Assembly (NCBI GenBank): GCA_963800215.1
Contig: CAWCZY010000006.1
Location: forward strand, 1 to 64,000
DNA length: 64,000 nucleotides
From: JAJPKK01 sp963800215
GTDB lineage: Bacteria > Pseudomonadota > Alphaproteobacteria > Rhizobiales > Xanthobacteraceae
Direction of reading: 5' to 3'
Positions 32,084-40,896 of the stretch are shown in pieces. How positions within the stretch are numbered: position 1 is the first letter of the stretch; the number at the start of each line of letters is the position of its first letter. The notes under the pieces are model-generated. The model worked only from the letters and a program-made list of their open reading frames with translations, did no database searches and was not told the DNA's origin. A program made the translations under genes and the position numbers.

Positions 32084-34258
32084 ATGGCGATGCGGACGCG
32101 GGCGCGGGCACTCGTAACCACCACCCTGTTTGTCGCACTTCAATCCGGATCGGGCATCGCCGTGAGCCATGCCGCCGGCCTCCTGTGGGAGGTCGAGAAT
32201 CCGTACCGCTTCTTCAAGCGGAGCGCGTCTTTCGAGATGCACGAGAAGGCGTTTGCCGCCGTGCGCGGGCCCGCCGGCCAGCCGCTCCCGTCCAACATTC
32301 TGTGGAAGGTCGAGCGGCGCCTCAACGATCCCGATTGCAAGGACGCTTCGACGCCGACCTCCTGCATCGAGACCCAGCGCGCCGGGTTTGCGAAAAGCAG
32401 GCTCGGCTGGGCGTCCCAGACCGTCGAATTCAACTGCTACGACCGCAATGCGCGGCCGCGGCATTACATGGTCACCTGCGACCGCCAGTATTCCTGGGGC
32501 ACGGCTAAGGAAGACTACATCCTGCCGGACGCCCACACCGTCGTCATGCACATCGCGCCCGAGCAGCTTGCTGCCGCCGGCCCCGGCGATTGCGCGTGGA
32601 CATGGCAGGGGCACCGGGCCGGCGCTCCGGCGGAAACCCACAAGCAAGCCTGCAAGGACAAGCTGGTGATCAGGCGGGTGCCGTTCTCGCTCAACCGTGC
32701 CTTCTCGGGCGTATCGGTCAAGGTGCAACTCCCCAGCGGCGCGGAGCTCGCCGAGCCGCAGGTGACGGTCGAGGACCTGTTCGTCGTCGCCATGGGCGAT
32801 TCCTTCGCCTCCGGCGAAAGCAATCCCGACCGCCCCGTGACCTTCAGCCCGGCCCGCGAGATGGTCTACGACCCCGTCAATTTCCAGCGCGACAGCGTGG
32901 CCACCCGCTCGCTCAAGGAACCGAGCTACGGCATCGCCTCCAGCTCCGATTTCGTCAATCCGAAGGCGCTGCCCAAGCGCCTGATGGAGGACGAGGAGAA
33001 AGGCCTCATCCTCCAGCCGAACTCGCGGGAGTTTCAAGAGGCATTCGACCGCCGCGCGGCGCAATGGCTGAGCCCGGACTGCCATCGCTCCCAATACGGC
33101 TATCCGTTCCGCGTCAGCATCGGGCTCGCCCTCGAGAACCGCCACCGCGCGGTGACGTTCGTCAGCCTGGCCTGCTCCGGCGCCGACATCGTCGAAGGCC
33201 TGTTCACGCAAAGCGACCCGCGCGAGCAATTCAGCGGACCCAACGGCCAGAAGCACGTGGTCGCGCAGCTCGACCAGTTGAGCGACCTGATCTGCCGCAA
33301 TGGACCGGCCGGGCGCACCCGCGCGGCGTCCTATCGCCTTCCTGTCTACACCACCGGCAGCACCGGCATCAGCGAGCAGGTCTTCACCAAGCAATGGTGT
33401 CCGCCGGAAAACCGCAAGCGCGCCATCGACGTCATGCTGCTCTCGGTCGGCGGCAACGACGTGGGGTTCGGTGCGCTGGTCGCCTATGCCATGACCGAAA
33501 GCGCGAGCGACATAGCCCCGATCGTCGGGCTGGTCGGTCACGAGCTGCGGTTTTCGCCGGCCGTTTCGGAGGTCTACCTGCGCGTGCTCGATCGCCGCAT
33601 GAAGGCCGTCAAGGATGCCCTGAGCGACGGTTTCGGCGTCGATCCCTCCCGCGTGCTGCAGAATGCCTATGAACCGATCCAGTTCGACGAAACCGGCAAT
33701 GTCTGCGGCTCGCTGCCGACGCTAGGCCTCGACGTGCATCAAAAGCTCCGCTACAGCCGCGATCGCGCCCAGGAGGTCTCCGGCTTCGTGCGCGAGTTGC
33801 AGGGCCGGCTGGAATGCATCACAGACGCGCGGCATCCAAATTGCCCGGCCGGCCTCGCGACCGGCACCGGCACCGGCTTCAAGCTGATCACCGATCACGT
33901 CGCCGAGTTCGCCAGGCGCGGGGTGTGCGCGCGCGATCCCCAGAAAGTCCTGGCCGACCAGATCAACATGGGCATGCCCCGCATGTCCCAGGCGGCCGGG
34001 AATTTCCTGCCCTATTCGCCGGCGGCGGTGCTGCCTTACGCCCATCACTGGCGCCTCGCCCGCAGCCCGAACGACACCTTCCTCGCCGGCAACACCCACC
34101 GTGAAGGCATCTCGCCGTTCGACGACCTGCAGCCGCCCTATGCCGCCCTCACCAGCGGCGCGTTCCACCCTAGCGCCGAAGGCCACGCCATCGTCGCCGA
34201 CCACGTGCTGCACCACGTCAACGAATTCCTCGACAAGCGGGCGCTGGCGCAGAATTAG
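32084..34258 (+). CDS. Large secreted SGNH/GDSL-type hydrolase-like protein
   Basis: 724 residues from ATG 32084, chosen because GGGGAGA precedes it and a signal peptide follows (LVTTTLFVALQSGSGIAVSH). Three SGNH blocks are present: block I VVAMGDSFASGESNPD with Ser240, block III LLSVGGNDVGFGAL with Asn458, block V FHPSAEGHAIVADH with His695 or His701. The spacing between blocks is far larger than in simple lipases (about 200-240 residues), and about 230 residues precede block I with four Cys. Several more Cys suggest disulfides. It may be a periplasmic or extracellular esterase or acetyl-hydrolase acting on lipid or polysaccharide; the substrate is unknown. Confidence 0.8.
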   Translation: MAMRTRARALVTTTLFVALQSGSGIAVSHAAGLLWEVENPYRFFKRSASFEMHEKAFAAVRGPAGQPLPSNILWKVERRLNDPDCKDASTPTSCIETQRAGFAKSRLGWASQTVEFNCYDRNARPRHYMVTCDRQYSWGTAKEDYILPDAHTVVMHIAPEQLAAAGPGDCAWTWQGHRAGAPAETHKQACKDKLVIRRVPFSLNRAFSGVSVKVQLPSGAELAEPQVTVEDLFVVAMGDSFASGESNPDRPVTFSPAREMVYDPVNFQRDSVATRSLKEPSYGIASSSDFVNPKALPKRLMEDEEKGLILQPNSREFQEAFDRRAAQWLSPDCHRSQYGYPFRVSIGLALENRHRAVTFVSLACSGADIVEGLFTQSDPREQFSGPNGQKHVVAQLDQLSDLICRNGPAGRTRAASYRLPVYTTGSTGISEQVFTKQWCPPENRKRAIDVMLLSVGGNDVGFGALVAYAMTESASDIAPIVGLVGHELRFSPAVSEVYLRVLDRRMKAVKDALSDGFGVDPSRVLQNAYEPIQFDETGNVCGSLPTLGLDVHQKLRYSRDRAQEVSGFVRELQGRLECITDARHPNCPAGLATGTGTGFKLITDHVAEFARRGVCARDPQKVLADQINMGMPRMSQAAGNFLPYSPAAVLPYAHHWRLARSPNDTFLAGNTHREGISPFDDLQPPYAALTSGAFHPSAEGHAIVADHVLHHVNEFLDKRALAQN

Positions 34259-34330
34259 GGTGAGGTGGTCGGGCGCGGGACAATTTCCAAAGAAGATTCC
34301 CGTTTGGAGCCGGATCAGGAGTAAGGAAAC

Positions 34331-34356
34331 GCCCCGCCGGCGTGAGCCGGCGGGGC
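34331..34356. terminator. Bidirectional terminator-like hairpin
   Basis: A perfect 11-bp stem (GCCCCGCCGGC with GCCGGCGGGGC) closes a GTGA tetraloop between two convergent genes. There is no clear U-run, so termination strength is uncertain. Confidence 0.6.
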
Positions 34357-34394
34357 CAGAATGACTGCTCGGTATTCGAAATGCCTGCGAAGTT

Positions 34395-34661
34395 TCACAG
34401 ACAGCCGATGATCGGCACCGGGAGCCCGACGCAACCGCCATATCCGTAGCCGCCGTATACGGGGCCGCCATACCCGTAGCCCCTGTAGCCACCGTACCGA
34501 TGGCCGCCGGCATACCGGTTCTGACCGCCGTGACCGGCCATGGAATGTCCAACGCCGGCACGGCCACCGCCGTGGGCGCCACCGCCGTGTGCCGCCATTG
34601 CTTCGGCCGGGATCGCGAGCGTTGCCGCGACTGCGAGCATGAGCGAGAGGTTACGTACCAT
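34395..34661 (-). CDS. Small secreted Gly/His/Tyr-rich protein
   Basis: 88 residues. A clear signal peptide (MVRNLSLMLAVAATLAIPAE, AMA/A cleavage) is followed by HGGG and YGGYRGYGYGG-type repeats and a final CVGLPVPIIGCL with two Cys. GGAGGAAA lies 5 nt before the ATG. Such short Gly-Tyr-rich exported proteins are common in Hyphomicrobiales and of unknown role; metal or surface binding through the His residues is possible. Confidence 0.75.
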   Translation of the reverse strand: MVRNLSLMLAVAATLAIPAEAMAAHGGGAHGGGRAGVGHSMAGHGGQNRYAGGHRYGGYRGYGYGGPVYGGYGYGGCVGLPVPIIGCL

Positions 34662-35012
34662 TGAATTTCCTCCGGAACGGTCTTCGTCGGGCGCGAGCCT
34701 CGTAGCCCGTGTCGCTCAACAGACCTGTGACCCAATGCCGGAGATGCCAAAGTGTTCCACCGGATCAGAGCTGGCGCAGAATTGGAGTGTGAACGACAAA
34801 CTCCGTTGCTGGCGGCTGGACACCGGTTCGCGGCCGCAGGCGGCGCTTTTCCGTACGGGCGGCCTGGCCGGGTAGACCGCAATATCGACTTCCGATCGCG
34901 ATTAATGTAGCTTTGACAAAGAGCTGCCAGCGGGACACGCCGAAATCCCGGGGGCGACAACGGCAGCGGGCATGCCGTCGGCTGGTATTGATTCCTTACA
35001 TCGACAGACAGA
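34662..35012. other. Intergenic stretch without a supported gene
   Basis: A 351-bp spacer between the Gly-rich gene and the LuxR-type regulator. It holds the 5' regions of both divergent genes. No coding frame with homology, RNA gene or clear repeat was seen. Confidence 0.5.
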
Positions 35013-36215
35013 TTGCGAGTGCCATCGGCATCGTGGCGCGGGCGGTCATGCGCTTTGCCAGGATCGGGTGGCGGCATCCATTCGCGGAGCGATGCCTTGG
35101 AGAGCCTTTTCACCAAAGCGGTCGAAGCGATCTACGATGCGGCCCCGGACCCGTCGCGTTGGCCGATCGCGCTTCAGGCGATCGCAGACTGCTTCGGAGA
35201 TGTCGGGGCGTTCCTGGTCTACCAACGTGACGACGGCGGGTTTGGGGCGGTCGGGTCCGCGAGTCTTGCGCGGCTTCAAGAGGACTACGTCAGAGAATTC
35301 GGTACCCAGGACTTGCGGGCGCTGCGCGGCCTCGAGCGCGGCTATTATCTCGCCCGCGAAGGCCTCGTCGACCACGACGTGGTCTCCGCCGAGGAAATGG
35401 AACATCATCCCTTCTACAAGATGCTCGCCCGCCACGGGCTGAAATACTTCGTCGCCGCAATCGTCTCTCCGGATCCGCGGATCAATGCTTCCATCGCGGT
35501 TCAACGGGCCATCGAGAAGGACCCATATTCCGAACGGGAGATCGATCTCATGGTGCGCCTCGGCCGCCATGCCGAGAAATCGTTGAAGCTGAGCATCGGC
35601 CTCCTCAACGCCGAACTGGGCAATCTGGGGCTGCGCGAGGCGCTGGGCCGGCTCGGCATCGGTGTGTTCGCGCTCAACTCGCTCGGACGCATCGTGTTCT
35701 CCAATCCGGCCGGCGATCGCCTGATCGGCGACGGCCTGATCGTCGTCGATGAACGGCTCCGGTTTTCGCCCTCCGCCGCGCGCGGCGATATCGAAAGCCT
35801 GACCGACCGGGTATTGCGGAGCGATCCGCGCGACGTGATCGCGGACCCCAAGCCGATGCTGGTCGAGCGGGCGAGCAGCCCGCGGCCGCTGACGGTCTAT
35901 GTTCTGCCGGTCGGCGCCGTCCGGACGCCGGCGCAGGCGTTCCTGACCCGTGCGCGGGCCCTGGTGCTGGCGATCGATGCCCGCACCGACGATCCGCCGG
36001 ATCCCGCCATCGTGCGGGACGCGCTCGGTTTGACCCTTGCGGAGGCGCGCCTCGCCGCGCTGGTCGGCATCGGCCTGCGGCCGGGGCAGGCGGCCGAAAA
36101 GCTGGGCATCACCGAGGAAACGGCGCGTACGGCGATCAAGCGGGTTTTTGCCAAGGTCGGCGTGTCGCGTCAGAGCGAATTGTCGGCGCTGCTCACCAAG
36201 CTGATCCTCAGATGA
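35013..36215 (+). CDS. LuxR-type HTH transcriptional regulator with N-terminal sensory region
   Basis: Up to 400 residues. The C-terminal 65 residues form a LuxR HTH: LGLTLAEARLAALVGIGLRP, then GITEETARTAIKRVFAKVGV and SRQSELSALLTKLIL. The N-terminal part (LESLFTKAVEAIYDAAPDPS to about residue 250) looks like a PAS/GAF-type sensor found in many Bradyrhizobium-like regulators (IGVFALNSLGRIVFSNPAGD). It lacks a response-regulator receiver domain. The start is uncertain: TTG 35013, GTG 35019 or TTG 35097 are possible and none has a strong ribosome site. It stands alone upstream of a beta-helix protein gene, a possible target. Confidence 0.82.
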   Translation: MRVPSASWRGRSCALPGSGGGIHSRSDALESLFTKAVEAIYDAAPDPSRWPIALQAIADCFGDVGAFLVYQRDDGGFGAVGSASLARLQEDYVREFGTQDLRALRGLERGYYLAREGLVDHDVVSAEEMEHHPFYKMLARHGLKYFVAAIVSPDPRINASIAVQRAIEKDPYSEREIDLMVRLGRHAEKSLKLSIGLLNAELGNLGLREALGRLGIGVFALNSLGRIVFSNPAGDRLIGDGLIVVDERLRFSPSAARGDIESLTDRVLRSDPRDVIADPKPMLVERASSPRPLTVYVLPVGAVRTPAQAFLTRARALVLAIDARTDDPPDPAIVRDALGLTLAEARLAALVGIGLRPGQAAEKLGITEETARTAIKRVFAKVGVSRQSELSALLTKLILR

Positions 36216-36442
36216 GACTGTGATTTGCATGCAACTTTTTTTGGCCGCACCTCCCAAATGGGGGGTGCGACAAGCCCCCAATTCGGTACGATGAGGTAGT
36301 GTCCCGAGGCCGTGCTCCGAGTGGTGCGGCAGACAAGGCCGGCAATCCGCCGCTCGACGAATTGATATTGTGAGCGTTGCGATGAGTGTAGACGCCGCAA
36401 ACACCGTTTGAATTCGATTTTTGAAACCGGGGGGAATATACG

Positions 36443-37561
36443 ATGCGCGTTTTCTCGTCAGCTGTGCTGCTGTTGCTCGCCGCCACGGCACCGACGTTCG
36501 CCGCCGACGACCACAGCGGCCGGACAAACATCCGCGATTATGGCGCCCTGTGTAACGGCACCAATGACGACACGTCGGCCTTCAAGGCGGCGATCGCCGC
36601 CGCTCCGTTCGGTGGGGTGGTATTCGTGCCGCCGGGCAATTGCGTCGTGTCGGACACGTTGGACATCAAGAATAATCTCGTTTCCATCGTCGGGGACGGC
36701 CTCGGCAGCCAGATTTTCCAGCAATCGGACAAGACGCTGCTGCGGCTTACGAACACCGCCGCCCTCATGATCAAAAATCTGTTTCTCGGCTCCGCCGCGA
36801 CGTCAGTCGGCACCGCGCTCATCGATCTCACCAACAGCCATCGTAACCGCATCGACAACGTCAGCATGCTGGGAAGCTATCATGGACTGCACCTCAACGG
36901 CTCGCTGCTCAACACGGTGGTCGACCTGCGCAGCGGAGTGAATTTCAGCCAGTTGTTCTTCGCCGCTTCTCAGATCGTGACGCCGAACCAGTATTGGGTC
37001 TATGCGGAGCCTTATGCCGCCACCGGGATCTCCGCGAACGCGAATACCTTCATCGCGCCGGTGCTGGAGGGTGGCACGAACGGAATCTTCATCAAGGATG
37101 GAAACGGCCAAGGCAGCCTGCAACTCGTCGGGGGCACGATCGAAGGGGTGACCGGCATCGGCTTGCAATTTCACGGGACGTTTCTGCCCTCCTCGGTCAC
37201 TGGGATCGATTTCGAGGACAATGGTCAGGACATCGTCATCGACGGCTCGAGCAATATCAGGATGAGCGCGATAAACTCCGTGTCGGGCGCCGTCATACCG
37301 CCTGCTCCGATCGTGTCTCTTACCGGGGACACGCGAAATGTGCAGATTTCCGACAGCTCGGTGGACAGCATCTTCGTAGGTCCGAAAACCAAGAGAATTG
37401 TATTGCAGAATATTACGTCCGGACTGGCCGGCGGGCCATTCGCAAACGTGAGTCTTCCTTCGGTGAGCGTAATCCCGGCCGGTTCTCCGACGGACCCGTA
37501 CCCCGGGCCAATCACGAACATCACCGCCAACAACGTGGGAAATTACGCCGCGGGCGAGTAG
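36443..37561 (+). CDS. Secreted right-handed beta-helix protein (pectate-lyase-3-like)
   Basis: 372 residues. Signal peptide MRVFSSAVLLLLAATAPTFA, then INxRDYGA-type start (TNIRDYGALCNGTNDDTSAF), the hallmark of Pectate_lyase_3/GH28-like helices and phage-tail-type proteins. Repeating short strands follow with Asn-rich turns (NSHRNRIDNVSMLGSYHGLH, SNIRMSAINSVSG). The family catalytic Asp pairs cannot be assigned, so polysaccharide binding or cleavage is only a possibility. The codon content is slightly less GC-rich than its neighbours. Confidence 0.75.
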   Translation: MRVFSSAVLLLLAATAPTFAADDHSGRTNIRDYGALCNGTNDDTSAFKAAIAAAPFGGVVFVPPGNCVVSDTLDIKNNLVSIVGDGLGSQIFQQSDKTLLRLTNTAALMIKNLFLGSAATSVGTALIDLTNSHRNRIDNVSMLGSYHGLHLNGSLLNTVVDLRSGVNFSQLFFAASQIVTPNQYWVYAEPYAATGISANANTFIAPVLEGGTNGIFIKDGNGQGSLQLVGGTIEGVTGIGLQFHGTFLPSSVTGIDFEDNGQDIVIDGSSNIRMSAINSVSGAVIPPAPIVSLTGDTRNVQISDSSVDSIFVGPKTKRIVLQNITSGLAGGPFANVSLPSVSVIPAGSPTDPYPGPITNITANNVGNYAAGE

Positions 37562-37575
37562 CCCGGGGCACGCGC

Positions 37576-38682
37576 TCACTCATCGCCCTGCTGCGCGAAC
37601 TTCAAGAGCTCGGCCGGCGATTTGCCGGCGAGGCCGAGCCGCTCCAGCGTCAGGCCGTCGCGCCCATAGTCGATGCCGAGCGCGAGGGAAGCGAGCTGGA
37701 CCAGCGCGTCCATGGCGGGTGTCGCGACACCCGCGAGCCGGCCGAGCGCCGCCATCGGGACGAGGCCGTAGCCGATGTCCTCGTGGATGTAGCGATGGTC
37801 GAGGCGCGCAGGCGCCTTGATGGTCCGGTTGGGCTCGCTCTCCTCGCAGGCGCGCGCGATGTCTCCGGCCGCGCGCGCCGCTTCGGTGGTCAACCCCGCC
37901 TCGTAGAAGATGTCGAGGAACGCGATTGCGGGAATGCCGAGCGCCTTCGCCACCGCCAGCCGCTCCGCGTCGACGGCGGCGGTGACGCGGCCGACCGCCG
38001 GCGTGAAGCCTTCGCGGTAGAACAGAAAGCCGCCGCCGGTGCGTTCGATCCAGCCCGCATTCATCAACATGCCGGGCGGGTGAAAAACCGCATTGAGATT
38101 TCCGAGCCCGGTCTCGAGCACGCTGGTCGCGGCGACGATCTGCGGATAGAGCGGCTTGACCAGCGCGAACATCTCGGCGGCATGGCGGCCGGGCAGGGCG
38201 GCAAAGCGCAGCCGCCTGGTGTAGCTGTAGATGGCGACGGTGGCCTCGCCCTCCATGCGGGTGATGTACGTCAGCGTCACCGTCTCGCCGCTGCGCAGCG
38301 GTCCGCGATAGCCGGCGCGGCGCAGCTCATGGAGGAAATGCAGCCCGCCGCCGGTGTGCCCGGGATTGAGGAAAACCGGCTGGCTGCCGTCGATCAGCGG
38401 CGCCAGGGCGCGCGCATAGGGCGCATGAGCGACGGACGGAACCACCAGCATGATCAGGTCGGCGCCGCGCACGGCGGCGGCGAGATCGGTCGTCATCAGC
38501 GCGACGGGGACCAGTCCTTGCTGCACGCCGCGCACTTCGATGCCGCCGCGGCGGCGCAACGGCGCGAGGCGCTCGTCGCTGCGGGCATGGAGGCGCACCT
38601 CGAAGCCGCGCCGGCCGAGATCGGCCGCTGCCGCGCAGCCGCCGTGTCCGGCGCCGAGGATCGCCACCGTCCTGATGCTCAT
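37576..38682 (-). CDS. Opine (octopine/nopaline) dehydrogenase family protein
   Basis: 368 residues. N-terminal Rossmann motif TVAILGAGHGGCAAAADLGR binds NAD(P)H; the catalytic domain has LNAVFHPPGMLMNAGWIERT, with the conserved His of Octopine_DH, and HRYIHEDIGYGLVPMAALGR. These enzymes reversibly couple an amino acid and a 2-oxoacid, and relatives make or break opines and opine-like metallophores. No partner nicotianamine-synthase-like gene is adjacent, so a metallophore role is not supported. It is divergent from a Bug-type binding protein, which may import its substrate. Confidence 0.88.
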   Translation of the reverse strand: MSIRTVAILGAGHGGCAAAADLGRRGFEVRLHARSDERLAPLRRRGGIEVRGVQQGLVPVALMTTDLAAAVRGADLIMLVVPSVAHAPYARALAPLIDGSQPVFLNPGHTGGGLHFLHELRRAGYRGPLRSGETVTLTYITRMEGEATVAIYSYTRRLRFAALPGRHAAEMFALVKPLYPQIVAATSVLETGLGNLNAVFHPPGMLMNAGWIERTGGGFLFYREGFTPAVGRVTAAVDAERLAVAKALGIPAIAFLDIFYEAGLTTEAARAAGDIARACEESEPNRTIKAPARLDHRYIHEDIGYGLVPMAALGRLAGVATPAMDALVQLASLALGIDYGRDGLTLERLGLAGKSPAELLKFAQQGDE

Positions 38683-38754
38683 TCCGATTCCTTGCGATCA
38701 CGCGGGATGCCGGCGATCATGGGCGGCGCTGCCGGGTTGTCAACCAAGGGCCTA

Positions 38755-38785
38755 CTCCCTCCCCCGCGCGCGGGGGTGCCGCGGA
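38755..38785. repeat. GC-rich palindrome copy in divergent spacer
   Basis: CTCCCTCCCCCGCGCGCGGGGGTG is a shortened copy of the family at 18476 and 46098; here it lies upstream of the opine dehydrogenase gene in the divergent spacer. Confidence 0.55.
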
Positions 38786-38913
38786 CCGCACGCGACTGCG
38801 CCTTTTGTGATTCCGGACACAAGCAAAGCTCGCCTTCCTGCGCCATCGCCAGCCCTGTATGGTAAGCGCCAGGCACCGGCGCCAAGGGACAGCACAGGGA
38901 AACGACGGCTCGG

Positions 38914-39879
38914 ATGAGGACACTCGCGCTCGCCTTCGCCATTCTCGCGACCGTTTCTATCGCTCACGCGCAGGATTGGCCGGCGCGGCCGGTGACCATG
39001 GTGGTGCCCTATGCGGCCGGCGGACCGAACAACTCCCAGGCGCGGATTTTGGCGGCGCGGCTGGGCGAGCTCCTGCACCAGCAGGTCGTCGTCGAGAATA
39101 TCGGCGGCGCCGGCGGCATGACCGGAGCGAACCGGGTGGCGAAGGCCGCGCCCGACGGCTACACCTTGCTGCTCGGCGGCCTCGCCGTGCTCGGCCAGAT
39201 CCCGACCTTCTATAAGAAGCCGCCTTACGATGCCGTAACCGATTTCGAGCCGGTGGCCCTGATTGCGGACTCGGCGCGGATCCTGATCACCCGCAAGGAC
39301 CTCCCCGCCGACACGCTCGGGGAATTCATCGCCTATGCCAGGGCCAACCAGGATCATATGCAATATGCCTCCGCCGGTGCCGGCTCCGGCTCCCACGTGT
39401 GCGCCATCCTGCTCAACTCGCTGATCGGCACCCACATGGTGCACGTCCCTTATCGCGGCACCGGGCCCGCCATGCAGGACATGATCGCCGGCCGGATCGA
39501 TTTTTCATGCGAACAGATTTCGACGGCCTATCCGCTGATCCAGGCCGGCACGGTGAAGGCGATCGCCACGCTCGCCATGGATCGGCCGCCGGTCCTCGCC
39601 GGCCTTCCCACCGCGCGGGAACAAGGCCTCGACCTCGATTGCAGTGTATGGATCGCGCTGGTGTTTCCGAAGGGCACCGCGGGCGCCATCGTCCGCCGCC
39701 TCGCCGAAGTCGCAAACGAGGCTGTAGAGACGCCGGCGGTGCGCGAGCGCTTCGAGAGTCTCGGCGTCTCGGTGGTGGCGCCGCAGCGGCGCACGCCGGA
39801 ATATCTCGCCGAGTTCATTCCGAGCGAGATCGAGAAATGGGCCGCGCCGATCAAGGCGAGCGGGGTCCAGGCCGATTGA
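38914..39879 (+). CDS. Bug family substrate-binding protein
   Basis: 321 residues. Signal peptide LALAFAILATVSIAHA; then DWPARPVTMVVPYAAGGPNN, VVVENIGGAGGMTGANRVAK, AAPDGYTLLLGGLAVLG, HVPYRGTGPAMQDMIAGRID and FPKGTAGAIVRRLAEVANE. Periplasmic, likely carboxylate-binding. Divergent from the opine dehydrogenase and directly followed by a truncated paralogue. Confidence 0.93.
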   Translation: MRTLALAFAILATVSIAHAQDWPARPVTMVVPYAAGGPNNSQARILAARLGELLHQQVVVENIGGAGGMTGANRVAKAAPDGYTLLLGGLAVLGQIPTFYKKPPYDAVTDFEPVALIADSARILITRKDLPADTLGEFIAYARANQDHMQYASAGAGSGSHVCAILLNSLIGTHMVHVPYRGTGPAMQDMIAGRIDFSCEQISTAYPLIQAGTVKAIATLAMDRPPVLAGLPTAREQGLDLDCSVWIALVFPKGTAGAIVRRLAEVANEAVETPAVRERFESLGVSVVAPQRRTPEYLAEFIPSEIEKWAAPIKASGVQAD

Positions 39880-39944
39880 AGCTTCGGCCGGGATCATGCG
39901 ACACGTTCAACTCAAAAACGATCGCCTGCGTGGAGACGCGTGAC

Positions 39945-40320
39945 ATGAAAAAACTGTCCTTGCGAGCATCGCCGCTGCGGCGGCGCAGACCTATCCGTCG
40001 CGGCCGATCACGTTGATCGTGCCGTTTCCGCCGGGCGGATCGACCGACGTGATCGCGCGCATCATGGCCGAGCGGATGCGCCCGACGCTCGGGGCAGCCC
40101 ATCGTGATCGAGAATGTCGGCGCCGCCCAGGGCAGCATCGGCGTCGGCCGGGTCGCCCGTGCCGCGCCCGACGGCTACACCATCGACATCGGCCAGTGGG
40201 ACACCCATGTGGTGAACGGCGCGATCTATCCCCTGCCATACGACCTCGTCAGGGATTTCGAGCCGATCGGTCTGTTGTCGAAGAACCCGCTGATGATCAT
40301 CGGCCACAGCCTGACCTCGC
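39945..40320 (+). pseudogene. Truncated Bug family substrate-binding protein
   Basis: Starts at ATG 39945 and, across two frame changes (about 39965 and 40090), reads ITLIVPFPPGGSTDVIARIM, then PIVIENVGAAQGSIGVGRVA, AAPDGYTIDIGQWDTHVVNG and DFEPIGLLSKNPLMIIGHSL. Homology ends near 40,320, after about 125 of the usual 320 residues, so the C-terminal lobe is gone. It is not functional. The break marks the left edge of a degenerate stretch reaching 43.1 kb. Confidence 0.8.
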
Positions 40321-40440
40321 GTAAGCCACGTCCGGAGCGTCCACCGCTTCCGATCCGGTCGTGCCAACCAAACCCGAAGCGGACATATGATGTGCTACCA
40401 AAACCGGACAACTTGATTAGCTACCGACAGGGGTGAGCCG

Positions 40441-40628
40441 TGCGGATCAACGCCATGCTTCCTGGATCGCGCCGCTTGGTGATATTGGCTTTGCTGTGCC
40501 GGTCCCGCCGCGGTTGGCGCAACAAGATAGTGACCAGCAGTCTGCAGCTTCTATTACATCTGGTATTACGTCTGGGCGCCAGCAGAGAAGCTCGACCTCA
40601 CCTCTGGGACGGCCCCCACGCCGATTAA
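40441..40628 (+). CDS. Possible small exported protein, frame uncertain
   Basis: A GTG frame at 40441 begins INAMLPGSRRLVILALLC, which looks like a signal peptide. In a neighbouring frame further on, IWYYVWAPAEKLDLTSGTA and PTPINTPSGGPPRRYGR read more like protein than the continuous frame does, so an indel near 40,500 may hide a short secreted protein. No family is recognised. Confidence 0.3.
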
Positions 40629-40687
40629 CACACCGTCCGGAGGGCCGCCTCGTCGCTACGGACGAAGATCGGCGGTCATCCAAAGAA

Positions 40688-40710
40688 AGGCCCCGCATGA
40701 AGCGGGGCCT
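40688..40710 (+). terminator. Terminator-like hairpin
   Basis: A perfect 9-bp stem (AGGCCCCGC with GCGGGGCCT) with an ATGAA loop, just after the possible small exported protein. No long U-tract follows. Confidence 0.5.
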
Positions 40711-40896
40711 CGTATAACCTGATCTTCAATCGGTGTGAACCATGCGGGCAAACCGTACACGGGTCCGCCCCTGCGTTGGTTGCCGCAAGGTCACACCTCG
40801 TCGCAAAGATGCGACGAGGTCGAGATGAGCTTGCGGCCTCGGGTCTGGATTTGCCGCGTGCCGACCGGCGACCGCGATGCGTCGGTCGCGATCAGC

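Noticed and set aside
36225..36285. Rho-independent terminator after the LuxR-type gene
   Set aside because: A CACCTCCC/GGGGGGTG stem is present, but the T-run lies upstream of it on the plus strand, so it does not fit a terminator on either strand.
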